NCBI RefSeq assembly: GCF_051245535.1
Contig: NZ_CP195303.1
Coordinates: 1 to 64,000 of the forward strand
Origin: Micavibrio aeruginosavorus_D
GTDB taxonomy: Bacteria; Pseudomonadota; Alphaproteobacteria; Micavibrionales; Micavibrionaceae
Direction: 5' to 3'
DNA: 64,000 nt
Every line of letters begins with the position of its first letter. Within the stretch, counting starts at the first letter, position 1. This document shows, piece by piece, positions 34,643-44,310 of the stretch. Both the position numbers and the translations under genes were made by a program. The notes under the pieces were generated by a model, which searched no databases, had not been told where the DNA came from, and worked only from the letters and a program-made list of their open reading frames with translations.

Positions 34643-35161
34643 ATGAAAGACGACGATATCCTGCGATACGACAGAATGGTCGAAGGTGCCCTGCGCGGCG
34701 TCGTGCGCCAGGCCATCCAAGAGGTTGTGGGTGAAGTGGCCGAAGATGGCCGCCTGCCGGGTGATCACCATTTCTATATCACCTTCATGACCGATTATCC
34801 GGGCGTGAAGATTCCGGATTATCTGCGTGAACGTTATCCGGGTGAAATGACCATCGTTTTGCAATACCAGTTCTATGATCTGGGTATTATCGAAGATAAA
34901 AACGGCGGCCGTATTACCGTGACGTTGTCGTTCAACAATGTTCCGGAACGTCTGGAAATTCCGTTGGCGGCGATCAGCATTTTCGCCGACCCGTCGGTGA
35001 ACTTCGCCCTGCAATTCCAACCGCTGGGCGACGATGATGGTCCGGACATGGACCCGGGCGATGATTTCGAGGACGACGATACGTCCAGCCGCAGCGGCAG
35101 CAACGGTGAAAAAACCGGTGAAGTCGTCTCGCTCGACAAATTCCGCAAGAAAGACACGTAA
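34643..35161 (+). CDS. sspB: SspB-alpha-type ClpXP adaptor
   Basis: 172 residues. The N-terminal and middle domain (RYDRMVEGALRGVVRQAI, HFYITFMTDYPGVKIPDYL, then ISIFADPSVNFALQFQPL) is the SspB fold that binds ssrA-tagged proteins. An acidic, Asp/Ser/Gly-rich linker follows. The C-terminal VVSLDKFRKK is the typical ClpX-binding (XB) tail. It lies 3 kb downstream of ssrA, a functional partner: tmRNA tags and SspB hands the tagged proteins to ClpXP. Confidence 0.92.
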   Translation: MKDDDILRYDRMVEGALRGVVRQAIQEVVGEVAEDGRLPGDHHFYITFMTDYPGVKIPDYLRERYPGEMTIVLQYQFYDLGIIEDKNGGRITVTLSFNNVPERLEIPLAAISIFADPSVNFALQFQPLGDDDGPDMDPGDDFEDDDTSSRSGSNGEKTGEVVSLDKFRKKDT

Positions 35162-35172
35162 GGTCTGTTCCC

Positions 35173-36156
35173 ATGGCTCTTGACCTCTCTTTGCTCTGGG
35201 ACGATTCCATCGACCCAGCGGTCGAACCGCGCCGCATTCTGATTACGCGCGGCGAATTTATCGATACCGCGCGCGAAGATCGTAAGGTGCCGTGGAAAAT
35301 TTATTACCCCACCGATGATGCGGGCGAGCCCTTGCCCGTTGTGATCTGGTCCCACGGTCTGGGCGGCAGCCGCGATGGTGCGGGCTTTATCAGCCGCTTT
35401 GTATCGTCCCATGGCTATATCGTCGTGCATGTCCAGCACAGGGGAACGGATTCATCCCTGTGGGAAGGCCAGCCGGGGCATCCGTGGGATGCCATTCGCC
35501 GTGCGACCATTGCCCGCGAAACCGTATTGAACCGCTATCGCGATATTCCGTTCGCGCTCGACCAGTTGATGGTGTGGGCCAAGGACAATCCCGATATCGG
35601 CGCGCGCATGGATTTTTCACGCATCGGCATGTCGGGCCATTCCTTCGGCGGCGGTACGACGCAAATCATGGCCGGGCAAAAACTGGATGAAGGTGATGGG
35701 TTGTACGATATGCGCGAACCGCGCTTCACCGCCGGTATTGTGTACAGCCCGGTGCCCAGTTCAATCCGCACATTGGCCAGCCCGGTTGATGGAAATGATC
35801 GCGCGGCGATTTACCGCGACATCGCCATTCCCCTGCTGATGATGAGCGGCACGGCCGATGAAAGCCCGATTGAGGGCTTTGGCTATGAAACGCGGATGGA
35901 GGTGTTTGAACTGTCCGGTGGGCCGGATCAAAATATGCTCATGCTCAATGGCGGCGATCATATGGTCTATAACGGCAGCCGCGGCCAATTGGGTGATAAC
36001 CCGTTGCGCGAACCGCATGAGACCATCATCAAGGTGGCCAGCCTGGCATGGTGGGATGCGTATTTGAAAGGCGACCGCGCCGCGCATGATTGGGTGATTG
36101 GTGGCGGGTTGGCGCGCTGGATGGATGATCTGGGGACGCTCACGCATCGGCCTTAG
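35173..36156 (+). CDS. Alpha/beta-hydrolase (dienelactone hydrolase/PAF-acetylhydrolase-like)
   Basis: 327 residues. Nucleophile elbow GMSGHSFGGG (Ser in GxSxG), oxyanion region VIWSHGLGGSRDG, and a candidate late His in NGGDHMVY. No signal peptide, so probably cytoplasmic. The substrate is not evident. It lies 11 bases after sspB, possibly co-transcribed, but a functional link is not obvious. Confidence 0.85.
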   Translation: MALDLSLLWDDSIDPAVEPRRILITRGEFIDTAREDRKVPWKIYYPTDDAGEPLPVVIWSHGLGGSRDGAGFISRFVSSHGYIVVHVQHRGTDSSLWEGQPGHPWDAIRRATIARETVLNRYRDIPFALDQLMVWAKDNPDIGARMDFSRIGMSGHSFGGGTTQIMAGQKLDEGDGLYDMREPRFTAGIVYSPVPSSIRTLASPVDGNDRAAIYRDIAIPLLMMSGTADESPIEGFGYETRMEVFELSGGPDQNMLMLNGGDHMVYNGSRGQLGDNPLREPHETIIKVASLAWWDAYLKGDRAAHDWVIGGGLARWMDDLGTLTHRP

Positions 36157-36281
36157 GCGATATCTGTTTGATATTCCGTTGGATCTTGCCATGAAATCGG
36201 CTGATTCTGCCATGATTTCACCCCATATTTCCGCTATCCTTTTCTGACTAAAAAAACGATTCGGCGTTATGGAAGGTTTTT

Positions 36282-37469
36282 GTGAGCGTAAACAGCCCCA
36301 AAAGACGACGATTTAAATTTGTTCTGATCACGTTGCTGGTTCTGGTCGCAATTGGCGCCGGGGCATGGTTTGCGTGGAAAGCCCCCGCCAGTAAAAATCC
36401 CGCCGCCACCATGATGACGGTGCAGGTGCAAACCACAACGGTCGATGATGTCGTGACGGCGCAGGGTAAATTGGAACCGCGCGATTATGTTGATGTTGGC
36501 GCACAGGTGTCCGGCCAGTTGGAAAAAATCCATTTTGAATTGGGCGATGTTGTGAAGGCTGGCGATCTGCTGGCCGAAATCGATCCCGAAGTGTATGAAA
36601 CCCGTGTCGAGGCGGATCAGGCCCGCCTGAAAACACTGGCGGCCCAGCGTCTGCAACAAGAAGCCAGCGTTTTACAGGCCCAGCAGAAATTCGACCGCAA
36701 CAAAAAGCTGGTGAAGGCCAAAGCCGTCAGCCAAGAAAATTTTCAGGATGCGGAAACCGCATTAGCCATCGCCCAGGCGCAATTGGCGGCCCTCGATGCG
36801 CAAATTGCCGAAGCGCAATCGACGTTGGAAGGTGATCAGGCAAATCTGGGCTACACGAAAATTTATGCCCCGATGGATGGCACCGTCGTGGTGCAAAGCG
36901 TGCAGGAAGGCCAGACCCTGAACGCCAGCCAACAGGCCCCGACCTTGGTGCAATTGGCCAATCTGGATACCATGACCGTGCGGGCGCAGGTGGCCGAGGC
37001 CGATATTATGCGCCTGAAGGCCGATATGCCGGTATCGTTTACGACATTGGGGTCGCAAGGGCGCACATGGACCGGCATCGTCCGCCAGATTTTGCCCAGC
37101 CCCGAAACCATCAACGATGTTGTTCTCTATAACGTCCTTGTCGATGTTGATAACAAGGATCGCCAGTTGATGACGGGGATGAGCACGCAAATGTTCTTCG
37201 AAATCAACAAGGCGGAAAACGTTCTGGCGTTGCCAGTGTCAGCCTTGGGCAAACGTGTGCCGGATCAGGACGGGGAGGGCACGTTGGCCTATTCCGTGCG
37301 TGTGGTGCAGGGGCGCAAGATCGAAGACCGCGTCGTCCAGATCGGTTTGATGAACCGCACGATGGCCGAAGTAAAATCCGGCCTGTCCGCCGGAAATGAA
37401 GTCGCCCTGCCGCTGGCGGTCACATCATCATCGTCCGGTGGTGGTTTCCGTGGCGGGCCGCGTCTATGA
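36282..37469 (+). CDS. macA: MacA-like periplasmic adaptor subunit
   Basis: 395-residue membrane fusion protein of a MacB-type ABC transporter. GTG start with GGAAGG five bases upstream. One N-terminal helix (FVLITLLVLVAIGAGAWFAW), then the barrel-sandwich and lipoyl half-motifs (VSGQLEKIHFELGDVVKAGD and LGYTKIYAPMDGTV) around a long coiled-coil hairpin. Its stop overlaps the macB ATG by four bases. It bridges the inner-membrane MacB to an outer-membrane channel. Confidence 0.92.
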   Translation: MSVNSPKRRRFKFVLITLLVLVAIGAGAWFAWKAPASKNPAATMMTVQVQTTTVDDVVTAQGKLEPRDYVDVGAQVSGQLEKIHFELGDVVKAGDLLAEIDPEVYETRVEADQARLKTLAAQRLQQEASVLQAQQKFDRNKKLVKAKAVSQENFQDAETALAIAQAQLAALDAQIAEAQSTLEGDQANLGYTKIYAPMDGTVVVQSVQEGQTLNASQQAPTLVQLANLDTMTVRAQVAEADIMRLKADMPVSFTTLGSQGRTWTGIVRQILPSPETINDVVLYNVLVDVDNKDRQLMTGMSTQMFFEINKAENVLALPVSALGKRVPDQDGEGTLAYSVRVVQGRKIEDRVVQIGLMNRTMAEVKSGLSAGNEVALPLAVTSSSSGGGFRGGPRL

Positions 37470-39400
37470 GCGAGCCGCTGCTGCAGCTTTCGGGCCTGAG
37501 CCGCGTGTATGAAAGCGGCGACAGCGTCGTCCGGGCGCTGGACCATATCGATCTGACCATCCATGCCGGGGAATTCGTTGCCATTATGGGGCAATCCGGG
37601 TCCGGCAAATCCACGTTGATGAATATTCTCGGCTGCCTCGACCGTTCGACGGGCGGCACGTACCATGTGTTGGGGCGCGATGCGTCGGTGCTGGATGCCG
37701 ACGAACTGGCGGCGTTGCGCCGTGATACGTTCGGATTTGTGTTTCAGCGTTATAATTTGCTCGCCACGGCCAGCGCGGCGGAGAATGTCGAAATCCCGGC
37801 CATCTATGCCGGTTTAAGCGTGGCGGATCGCCGTGCGCGGGCACAGGAATTATTGTCCCGGCTGGGATTGGGTGATCGGGCCGATCACCGTCCGTCGCAA
37901 TTATCGGGTGGACAGCAACAGCGTGTGGCGGTGGCCCGCGCGTTGATGAACAACCCGCCCGTCATTCTGGCCGATGAACCCACGGGCGCATTGGATTCCA
38001 AAAGCGGGGCCGAGGTGATGGACCTGCTCAAATCCCTGCATGCCGAAGGGCGCACGGTGATTTTGATTACGCACGATGAAAAGGTGGCCGCCCACGCCAA
38101 ACGCATCATCCGCATCAGCGATGGAAAAATCACGGATGACAGCGGCAATGGCAAGGATGGCGTCACGGCCATTGCCCCGCATGTGGATCGTAATGCGCAT
38201 GCCAGCGTGATGGCCGATATCATGGAATCAACCAAAACGGCGCTGCGGTCACTGCGCGTCAATTTGTTCCGTACGGCGCTAACCTTGCTGGGCATCGTGA
38301 TCGGTGTCGCCGCCGTTGTCACCATGCTGGCCATCGGGCAGGGCAGCAAGCAAAAGGTGCTGGATCAGATCGGGGCGATGGGTACCAATCTGCTGAACAT
38401 CCGCCCCGGCGCGCCGGGTGTGCGCAGCAGTGGGGATAACGCATCCCTGAGCGTTGATGATGCCATGGCGTTGATGGGCCTGCCCAATGTCGATGTGGTT
38501 GTGCCGGAACGGTCGGGCCGGGCGACGTTGCGTTTTGGCAACATTGATTACTCCACAACGGTGCAGGGCGTGGGCGATGGGTTCCCATTGGCGCGGGATT
38601 GGCCGGTGGCGAACGGCGCATTTTTTATGGACCGTGATGTGTCCACCTATGCCCCGGTTTTGGTGTTGGGTAAAACCGTTTCCGATATTTTATTCCCCGG
38701 CGGGGATGATCCGGTTGGGCGCTATGTTCTGGTTGGCAATATTCCGTTCCAGGTGATTGGCGTGATGGGGTCCAAGGGCGCGGCCCCGTGGGGCGGGGAT
38801 CAGGATGATGCCGTGTTCGTGCCCTATACCACGGGCATGATCCGTCTGTTCGGGCAAAACTTCCTGAACAGCATTACCATCCGCGTTGGTGACATCGGGC
38901 TGATGGAACAGACCGAGGCCGCCATTGGGCAAGTCCTGATGCAGCGTCACGGCACCGAAGATTACCGCATTCGCAATACGGCCTCGATTCTGGCGGCGGC
39001 GACGGAAACGCAAAATACGCTGACCGTTCTGCTGGGCACGGTGGCGGCGATTTCGTTGCTGGTCGGCGGCATCGGTGTCATGAACATCATGCTGGTCAGT
39101 GTGACCGAGCGCACGCGTGAAATCGGCATCCGCATGGCCACGGGCGCGCGCCGCCGCGATATCATGCTGCAATTCAACACCGAAGCCGCCGTGGTGTGCG
39201 CTGTCGGCGGTGTGCTGGGCCTGCTGGGTGGGTTTTTGGCCGGGTGGATTGCATCTTTGTTTCATGTCACGGTGATTTTCACGGTGGCACCGGCGGTTTT
39301 GGCGTTTACCTGTGCCTTTGTGACGGGCGTGTTGTTTGGGTACCTGCCCGCGCGCAAGGCCGCATGGCTGGACCCCGTCGTGGCCCTCAGTTCGGAGTGA
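37466..39400 (+). CDS. macB: MacB-like ABC exporter (ATPase plus permease)
   Basis: 644 residues. The N-terminal ABC domain has Walker A MGQSGSGKST, signature LSGGQQQR and Walker B VILADEPTGALD. The C-terminal permease has one helix after the ATPase, a large periplasmic domain (about 295-510) and three more helices, the MacB topology with the GVMNIMLVSVTERTREIGIR conserved loop. Together with the adjacent adaptor and outer-membrane factor it forms a complete tripartite exporter; substrates (macrolides, peptides, siderophores) cannot be told. Confidence 0.95.
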   Translation: MSEPLLQLSGLSRVYESGDSVVRALDHIDLTIHAGEFVAIMGQSGSGKSTLMNILGCLDRSTGGTYHVLGRDASVLDADELAALRRDTFGFVFQRYNLLATASAAENVEIPAIYAGLSVADRRARAQELLSRLGLGDRADHRPSQLSGGQQQRVAVARALMNNPPVILADEPTGALDSKSGAEVMDLLKSLHAEGRTVILITHDEKVAAHAKRIIRISDGKITDDSGNGKDGVTAIAPHVDRNAHASVMADIMESTKTALRSLRVNLFRTALTLLGIVIGVAAVVTMLAIGQGSKQKVLDQIGAMGTNLLNIRPGAPGVRSSGDNASLSVDDAMALMGLPNVDVVVPERSGRATLRFGNIDYSTTVQGVGDGFPLARDWPVANGAFFMDRDVSTYAPVLVLGKTVSDILFPGGDDPVGRYVLVGNIPFQVIGVMGSKGAAPWGGDQDDAVFVPYTTGMIRLFGQNFLNSITIRVGDIGLMEQTEAAIGQVLMQRHGTEDYRIRNTASILAAATETQNTLTVLLGTVAAISLLVGGIGVMNIMLVSVTERTREIGIRMATGARRRDIMLQFNTEAAVVCAVGGVLGLLGGFLAGWIASLFHVTVIFTVAPAVLAFTCAFVTGVLFGYLPARKAAWLDPVVALSSE

Positions 39401-39404
39401 GATA

Positions 39405-40778
39405 ATGAAGCGTTTTTTATTGGCCTCCGTTGCCGCTCTGGCCCTGTCGTCCTGTTCGCTGACGCCCGATTACACGCGCCCCGATGTGGGCACACCCACC
39501 GCATGGCATGTTGACGCCAAAACCGGCGTGAACGTGACGGCGGATTGGTGGGGCAATTTTAATTCAACCGAATTGAACGCGCTGATTATTCGCGCGCTGG
39601 AAAATAACAATGATTTGCGTGCGGGCATTCACCGCATTGAACAGGCCCGTGCCAGCCTGAAAATCGCCGGGGCGGACATGTATCCGTCGATTGATGGATC
39701 GGGCGGCGTATCATGGTCCCGCAACAACCCGACCAGCGGCAAAACCACATCGGAAAATTCCGGCCGCGCCGGGGTTGGCGTGGCGTACGAGGTTGATTTG
39801 TTCGGTGCCAATCAGGCCGCAATCGATGCCGCGGCTGCGAATGTCGAAGGGGTGGTCGCCGATCGCCAAGCACTGGCCCTGACCGTCATGGGGGATGTGG
39901 CCACAACCTATTTCACGATCCTGAATTTGAACGAACGGATTGATATTGCAGAAAGCAATTTGAAAATTGCGCGCGAGGTGCTGCGCATCGTGCAGGCCCG
40001 TGAAGAGGCTGGGTCTGTCTCCGGGCTGGAAGTCGCCCAGCAAAAAACAATCGTCGCCAATACCGAAGCCGGATTGTCCAGCATCCGGGAACAGCGCGTG
40101 AATGCCTATAACGCCTTGGCCGTATTGCTGGGGCAACCGCCGCAAACGGTGGCCGTGCAGGCGCAGGATTTGTCGGGCGTGACCTTGCCCGCCATTGCGG
40201 CGGGGCAGCCCTCGGACCTGCTGATCCGTCGCCCGGATATTTACAGCGCCGAAATGGATCTGATTGGGGCCAATGCCAATATCGGCGCGGCCCGCGCGGC
40301 GTTTTACCCCTCGCTCAATCTGGGGCTGGATTGGTCCGTGGCGGCCAGCCCGCTGGGTGATCCGACGGCGACGGCGTTATCGCTCGCCGCCGCCCTGACC
40401 GCGCCGATTTTCCAAGGTGGGCGTTTGGAAGGTGGATTGGAACAAGCAACCGCCCGGCAAATGGAACTGGCCGAAACCTATCGCAAAACCGTTTTGGTCG
40501 CGTTTCAGGAGGTGGAGGACGCGCTGGCCGCGATCCGTGCTACGGGTGAACGGCAAACGGCGTTGGATATTGCGGCGACGGAATCGCGCCGCGCGTGGGA
40601 ATTATCGGTGAAGCAATACGATGCCGGGTTGATCGATTTCCAGACGCTGCTGGATGCGCAACGGTCCATGCTGTCGGCGGATGACACGGCGCGTTCGGCG
40701 CGACTGGCGACCTATACGGCGGCCATTACCCTGTTCCGGGCCTTGGGCGGCGGATGGGAATCGGGCGTAATGCGCTGA
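39405..40778 (+). CDS. NodT/TolC-type outer membrane efflux factor lipoprotein
   Basis: 457 residues from ATG 39405, with a lipoprotein signal and lipobox LSSC (predicted acylated Cys18), then the NodT-family start LTPDYTRPDVGTP. Two OEP repeats (RIEQARASLKIAGADMYPSI and GANANIGAARAAFYPSLNL) form the trimeric TolC-type channel. It begins four bases after macB, the third part of the macAB export operon. Confidence 0.94.
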   Translation: MKRFLLASVAALALSSCSLTPDYTRPDVGTPTAWHVDAKTGVNVTADWWGNFNSTELNALIIRALENNNDLRAGIHRIEQARASLKIAGADMYPSIDGSGGVSWSRNNPTSGKTTSENSGRAGVGVAYEVDLFGANQAAIDAAAANVEGVVADRQALALTVMGDVATTYFTILNLNERIDIAESNLKIAREVLRIVQAREEAGSVSGLEVAQQKTIVANTEAGLSSIREQRVNAYNALAVLLGQPPQTVAVQAQDLSGVTLPAIAAGQPSDLLIRRPDIYSAEMDLIGANANIGAARAAFYPSLNLGLDWSVAASPLGDPTATALSLAAALTAPIFQGGRLEGGLEQATARQMELAETYRKTVLVAFQEVEDALAAIRATGERQTALDIAATESRRAWELSVKQYDAGLIDFQTLLDAQRSMLSADDTARSARLATYTAAITLFRALGGGWESGVMR

Positions 40779-40875
40779 TTTTCTAGGGGGTTTTTGGCGG
40801 AATCTGGGGCTTTTCAAGATTTTGAATTGCCTTGGTTTGGGCTTTCTGTTAATCCTGTGCCGTCTTTTCGAAGAA

Positions 40876-40952
40876 GCGCTCGTAGCTCAGCTGGATAGAG
40901 TATTGGTTTCCGAAACCAAGGGTCGCAGGTTCAAGTCCTGCCGGGCGCGCCA
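40876..40952 (+). tRNA. tRNA-Arg (anticodon CCG)
   Basis: 77 bases with an encoded CCA. The acceptor stem GCGCTCG pairs with CGGGCGC. The anticodon stem-loop TTGGT-TTCCGAA-ACCAA gives anticodon CCG (codon CGG). T-loop GTTCAAGTC. It lies 97 bp after the efflux gene; a weak promoter may be at about 40827-40855. Confidence 0.97.
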
Positions 40953-40963
40953 TTTTTCCGCTT

Positions 40964-41350
40964 TTAGCCCACAGGGCTGCAAATTTCCACTAGAACGCCG
41001 TTCAGATCACGAACATACGAAACTGTTTGCCCCCATGGTTTCTGAGCTGGTTTTGCAATTTCAATAGCGCCAGAGGCCACAGCATGCGCGTGTGCCGCGA
41101 TCACGTTGTCTGTAACCAGAGCAATCTCAATACCCGCTGCTTTATCTGAAGGGCGGTTGAGGCTTGCTTCAATTCCATTGATTGCGTGCATCTCTTCTGA
41201 TGCGAAGGCCAATGTTGTTGTGCCGGTTTCCAGCTCGCCATACTGATTGCTTTCATGCAGAAAGCGCAATTTCAAATCAAAAGCGGATTCATAGAACGAA
41301 AGAGTTTTTGGAACATCGGGAACGTAAATGATGGTGTAACCAAACTTCAT
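40964..41350 (-). CDS. VOC (glyoxalase/bleomycin-resistance) family protein
   Basis: 128 residues with two vicinal-oxygen-chelate repeats: GYTIIYVPDVPKTLSFYES at the start and SYVRDLNGVLVEIC at the end (the Glu is a common metal ligand). It sits between tRNA-Arg and the UbiB-like kinase, with no hint of substrate. Divalent-metal dioxygenase, glyoxalase or resistance roles are all possible. Confidence 0.88.
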   Translation of the reverse strand: MKFGYTIIYVPDVPKTLSFYESAFDLKLRFLHESNQYGELETGTTTLAFASEEMHAINGIEASLNRPSDKAAGIEIALVTDNVIAAHAHAVASGAIEIAKPAQKPWGQTVSYVRDLNGVLVEICSPVG

Positions 41351-41378
41351 GAAAAACCTCAGGTCTATTGACGCGTTG

Positions 41379-42758
41379 TCAAGTGTGGCTTAATCCGGCT
41401 TTTTTCAATGCGGCCTTCTGGCGTTTTTCCAAGGCGGTCACATCGAAATCGGCAATCATCTCGTTGAACAGACGGTGCCAGTTTACTTCCGCTTTTAAAT
41501 GCAAGAAGACGGAGCCGAGGCCCAACGCGGCGCGGTCCATAAAGACGAATTCACGAGGAACGGTAACACCGCCGAGGGAGCGCAGGCGTTCATGCACCTC
41601 GGTCGCTGTTTCGCGGCCATAGATGCCGTTGGTTACTTCGCCAATCGGGCGGACGCGGTCTTCCATCACCGGGCCGTACAGGAATTTGGCCCAGATGTTC
41701 AGCGTTTCAATATGGTCCTTGGACAAATTGTTGAAACCCCATGTTTCATAGGCATGCACGGCGCGGGCCGTGTCGTTGTTCATCAACGCGTGATACAGGT
41801 CGATGACGCCGCCAATAAATTTTGGCGGGAAGACGCGGACGCAGCCAAAATCCATCAAATTGATCGACAGGTCGTCGCGCACCGTATAATTGCCCAGATG
41901 CGGGTCGCCGTGGATCACACCGTAATAATACAGCGGCACATACCACGCCCGGAACATGTTCAGGGCGATTTGATTGCGCGTATCGGCATGGGCGTCGACA
42001 TAATCAAGAATCTTTTCACCGTCCATCCATGTGGCGGTCAGCAGGCGGTCCGTCGATAGATCGTCAATCACGCGCGGGACATGCACGGCCTTTTCATCTG
42101 CCAGCATGTTGCCGTACAGCTTGCAGTGACGGGATTCCAGCGCATAGTCCATTTCCTCGAACAGCCGGGCGGACAATTCGTCATGGATGTATTTGGTTGA
42201 AATCGCCTTGTCGTATCTCTCATACAGCGAGAAAATTAGTTTGAGCTGGTTCAAATCCGCCTGAATCACCGATTGCATGTCGGGGTATTGCAGTTTGCAG
42301 GCCACGCGCGTGCCATCATGCAAAACGGCGCGGTGGACTTGCCCCAGCGAAGCCGCGGCTGCGGCATCATGTTCGAATGATTTGAATTGGCTTTCCCAAT
42401 CGGCACCCAATTCCGTTTTCATCCGGCGGCGCACGAACGGCCAGCCCATTGGGGGCGCGTTGGATTGGAGCTGGCGCAGGGCGTTGGCATATTCGGGGGG
42501 CAGGGCCTCCGGGATCGTGGCCAGAATTTGCCCGACCTTCATCAACGGGCCCTTCAGCCCACCCAGAGCCAGCAGGAGTTCCTCGGCGTGTTTTTCCCGT
42601 TCGATCTTCAGGCCCAGATAACGCTCGCCCGCAACCTTGGCGGCCAATCCGGCCATCGCGCCGGAGACTTTGGCGTAGCGGGCGGCGCGGCTGGCAATTT
42701 TGCCGCCGCTGCCGGATTTTTTCGATTTGTTTTTCGGGTCCTGTGCCATGGGGTGCAA
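41379..42758 (-). CDS. ABC1/UbiB-family atypical kinase
   Basis: 459 residues. Family marks: KxGQ motif (GPLMKVGQIL), Ala-rich loop in AAAAASLGQVHRAVL (kinase nucleotide-loop equivalent), catalytic VIHGDPHLGNYTV and DFG-like LMDFGCVRV. Ubiquinone biosynthesis or lipid homeostasis are known roles of such kinases. Adjacent to and divergent from COQ9, supporting a ubiquinone role. Start could be 42758 or 42749 (two ATGs). The N-terminus is a Lys/Ser-rich tail. Confidence 0.93.
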   Translation of the reverse strand: MHPMAQDPKNKSKKSGSGGKIASRAARYAKVSGAMAGLAAKVAGERYLGLKIEREKHAEELLLALGGLKGPLMKVGQILATIPEALPPEYANALRQLQSNAPPMGWPFVRRRMKTELGADWESQFKSFEHDAAAAASLGQVHRAVLHDGTRVACKLQYPDMQSVIQADLNQLKLIFSLYERYDKAISTKYIHDELSARLFEEMDYALESRHCKLYGNMLADEKAVHVPRVIDDLSTDRLLTATWMDGEKILDYVDAHADTRNQIALNMFRAWYVPLYYYGVIHGDPHLGNYTVRDDLSINLMDFGCVRVFPPKFIGGVIDLYHALMNNDTARAVHAYETWGFNNLSKDHIETLNIWAKFLYGPVMEDRVRPIGEVTNGIYGRETATEVHERLRSLGGVTVPREFVFMDRAALGLGSVFLHLKAEVNWHRLFNEMIADFDVTALEKRQKAALKKAGLSHT

Positions 42759-42891
42759 TGTGGCGGGACTGACGAAAAAGTCCAGCCTTATTTCCCGCCT
42801 ATATCCATAATTTCACGGATTTATGTCTTGAAAAGCGGGCTGGGGCACGCCACTCTAACTCTCTGAAATATATGAACGGACCGCCATTCCC

Positions 42892-43524
42892 ATGACTCGC
42901 CAGATTGACACCCATCGCGACCATATCCTGCTCACCGGCCTGCCCGATGTGGTGTTTGACGGCTGGGCGGTGTCCACCTTTGAAACGGCGTTGAAAAATG
43001 CGGGCGAAGACCCGGCGCTGGTGCGCGCGGTGTTTCCGGGCGGTGTGGCCGACATTGTGGCCCATTTTTCCGATTGGGCCGATGCGTCGATGATTGATGC
43101 GCTGGCCGATATTACACCCGAAGATCTGCGCGTGCGCGACCGCATCCGCGCGGCCTTGCTGGCCCGGTTCGATGGGCTGGCCCCGTGGAAGGAACAGGTG
43201 CGCATGGCATCGACATGGTGGTCGGTGCCGGGGCGGCAGACGATGGCCGCCAAATGCGTCTGGCGCACGGCGGATTGCATCTGGGACTGGGCGGGTGATA
43301 TCGCCACCGATTATAACCGCTATACGAAACGGGCGTTGTTGTGCGGCGTGTTGACATCATCAACGATGGCGTGGTTGAACCAGTCCGGTGATGATGGCGC
43401 GGCGTTGGAAGAGTTTATTGATCGCCGCATTGATCGCATTATGACGCTGGGGAAAATGATGGGCCGCATCATGCCCGGTAAAAAAGACAATAATAAAAGA
43501 TCCGGGAAGGAACATTCGGCATGA
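42892..43524 (+). CDS. COQ9-family protein
   Basis: 210 residues. The TetR-like fold of COQ9 (GWAVSTFETALKNAG) is followed by the C-terminal WWSVPGRQTMAAKCVWRTAD core and the family's lipid-binding helix (CGVLTSSTMAWLNQSGD). COQ9 binds ubiquinone intermediates and supports COQ7. The last bases overlap the downstream DotI-like ATG (ATGA). The C-terminus is basic (KKDNNKRSGKEHSA). Confidence 0.92.
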   Translation: MTRQIDTHRDHILLTGLPDVVFDGWAVSTFETALKNAGEDPALVRAVFPGGVADIVAHFSDWADASMIDALADITPEDLRVRDRIRAALLARFDGLAPWKEQVRMASTWWSVPGRQTMAAKCVWRTADCIWDWAGDIATDYNRYTKRALLCGVLTSSTMAWLNQSGDDGAALEEFIDRRIDRIMTLGKMMGRIMPGKKDNNKRSGKEHSA

Positions 43525-44303
43525 GTAAAAAAGCAATGCGTATAATTGTGTTATCCGTTGCGGTTGCCGGGATGCTGGGCGGTGCGCCATTCAGTTACGC
43601 CAGCAACACACTGCCCCCGGGGGCGCAGCCTGTTGCCGAAAAAGACGGTTTTTTTGAATCGATCGGCGCAAAGCTCAAGGCGATGTTCCCGCAATATTTC
43701 CAAGACCGCGACACCAGTGCAGTGCCCGGCGAAACCTTGCGCGCCCCCTTTGCCGACCCCAGCCTTCAGCCCGTCGCGCCGACGCCGCTGATGCAATTTG
43801 GCATTGGCGTGAACGAATTGGATAAAACCGTCGGAAAAAATCTGGATGTTCCGCACCGGAATCAGGATGAACTGGCCAAGTGGCTGGACCGCGCCGTGGC
43901 CGAAACCATGTCGTTCAGCCCATCGTCATACCCGGAACATGTCAAACATCTGGCCACCGGTTTCACACCGGAAGGTCTGGCGCAGTTTCAGGCCTGGGTC
44001 CAAAGCGCCAATCTGGTTCAGGCGATGGAAACCGGCAATCTGCAAATGAATGGTTTCGTGCAGGAAGCGCCGTTCCTTCTGAACGAAGGGGTGGTGAATG
44101 GGCGGTATCGCTGGCTGTTTGAAATTCCGGTGATGATCAGCTTTTTCGACAAGGACGTGAAGTTCATGAAAAGCTCGACCCAGATCAAGGAAACACGCCG
44201 TCTGCTGGTTCGCTTGCAAATTGGTCGCGTAGCGACGGGCGGTCTGGAAAACGGTGTTTTAATCGAAACATGGGAAGTCTACGCCAACACGCGTAAAAAC
44301 TGA
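43521..44303 (+). CDS. DotI/IcmL-like type IVB secretion protein
   Basis: 260 residues. N-terminal hydrophobic segment (IIVLSVAVAGMLGGAPFS, signal peptide or anchor). The C-terminal about 140 residues match the DotI/IcmL periplasmic domain: ETMSFSPSSYPEHVKHLAT, FTPEGLAQFQAWVQSANLV, EAPFLLNEGVVNGRYRWLFE, IPVMISF. It is separate from the icmO/icmP cluster by 29 kb. It overlaps the COQ9 stop by four bases and precedes an amidohydrolase, so the local context is not secretion. Confidence 0.85.
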   Translation: MSKKAMRIIVLSVAVAGMLGGAPFSYASNTLPPGAQPVAEKDGFFESIGAKLKAMFPQYFQDRDTSAVPGETLRAPFADPSLQPVAPTPLMQFGIGVNELDKTVGKNLDVPHRNQDELAKWLDRAVAETMSFSPSSYPEHVKHLATGFTPEGLAQFQAWVQSANLVQAMETGNLQMNGFVQEAPFLLNEGVVNGRYRWLFEIPVMISFFDKDVKFMKSSTQIKETRRLLVRLQIGRVATGGLENGVLIETWEVYANTRKN

Positions 44304-44310
44304 TCTGGCC

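Noticed and set aside
36196..36223. TGAAATC...GATTTCA inverted repeat before macA
   Set aside because: Only 7-bp arms with a long spacer; could be chance and has no T tract.
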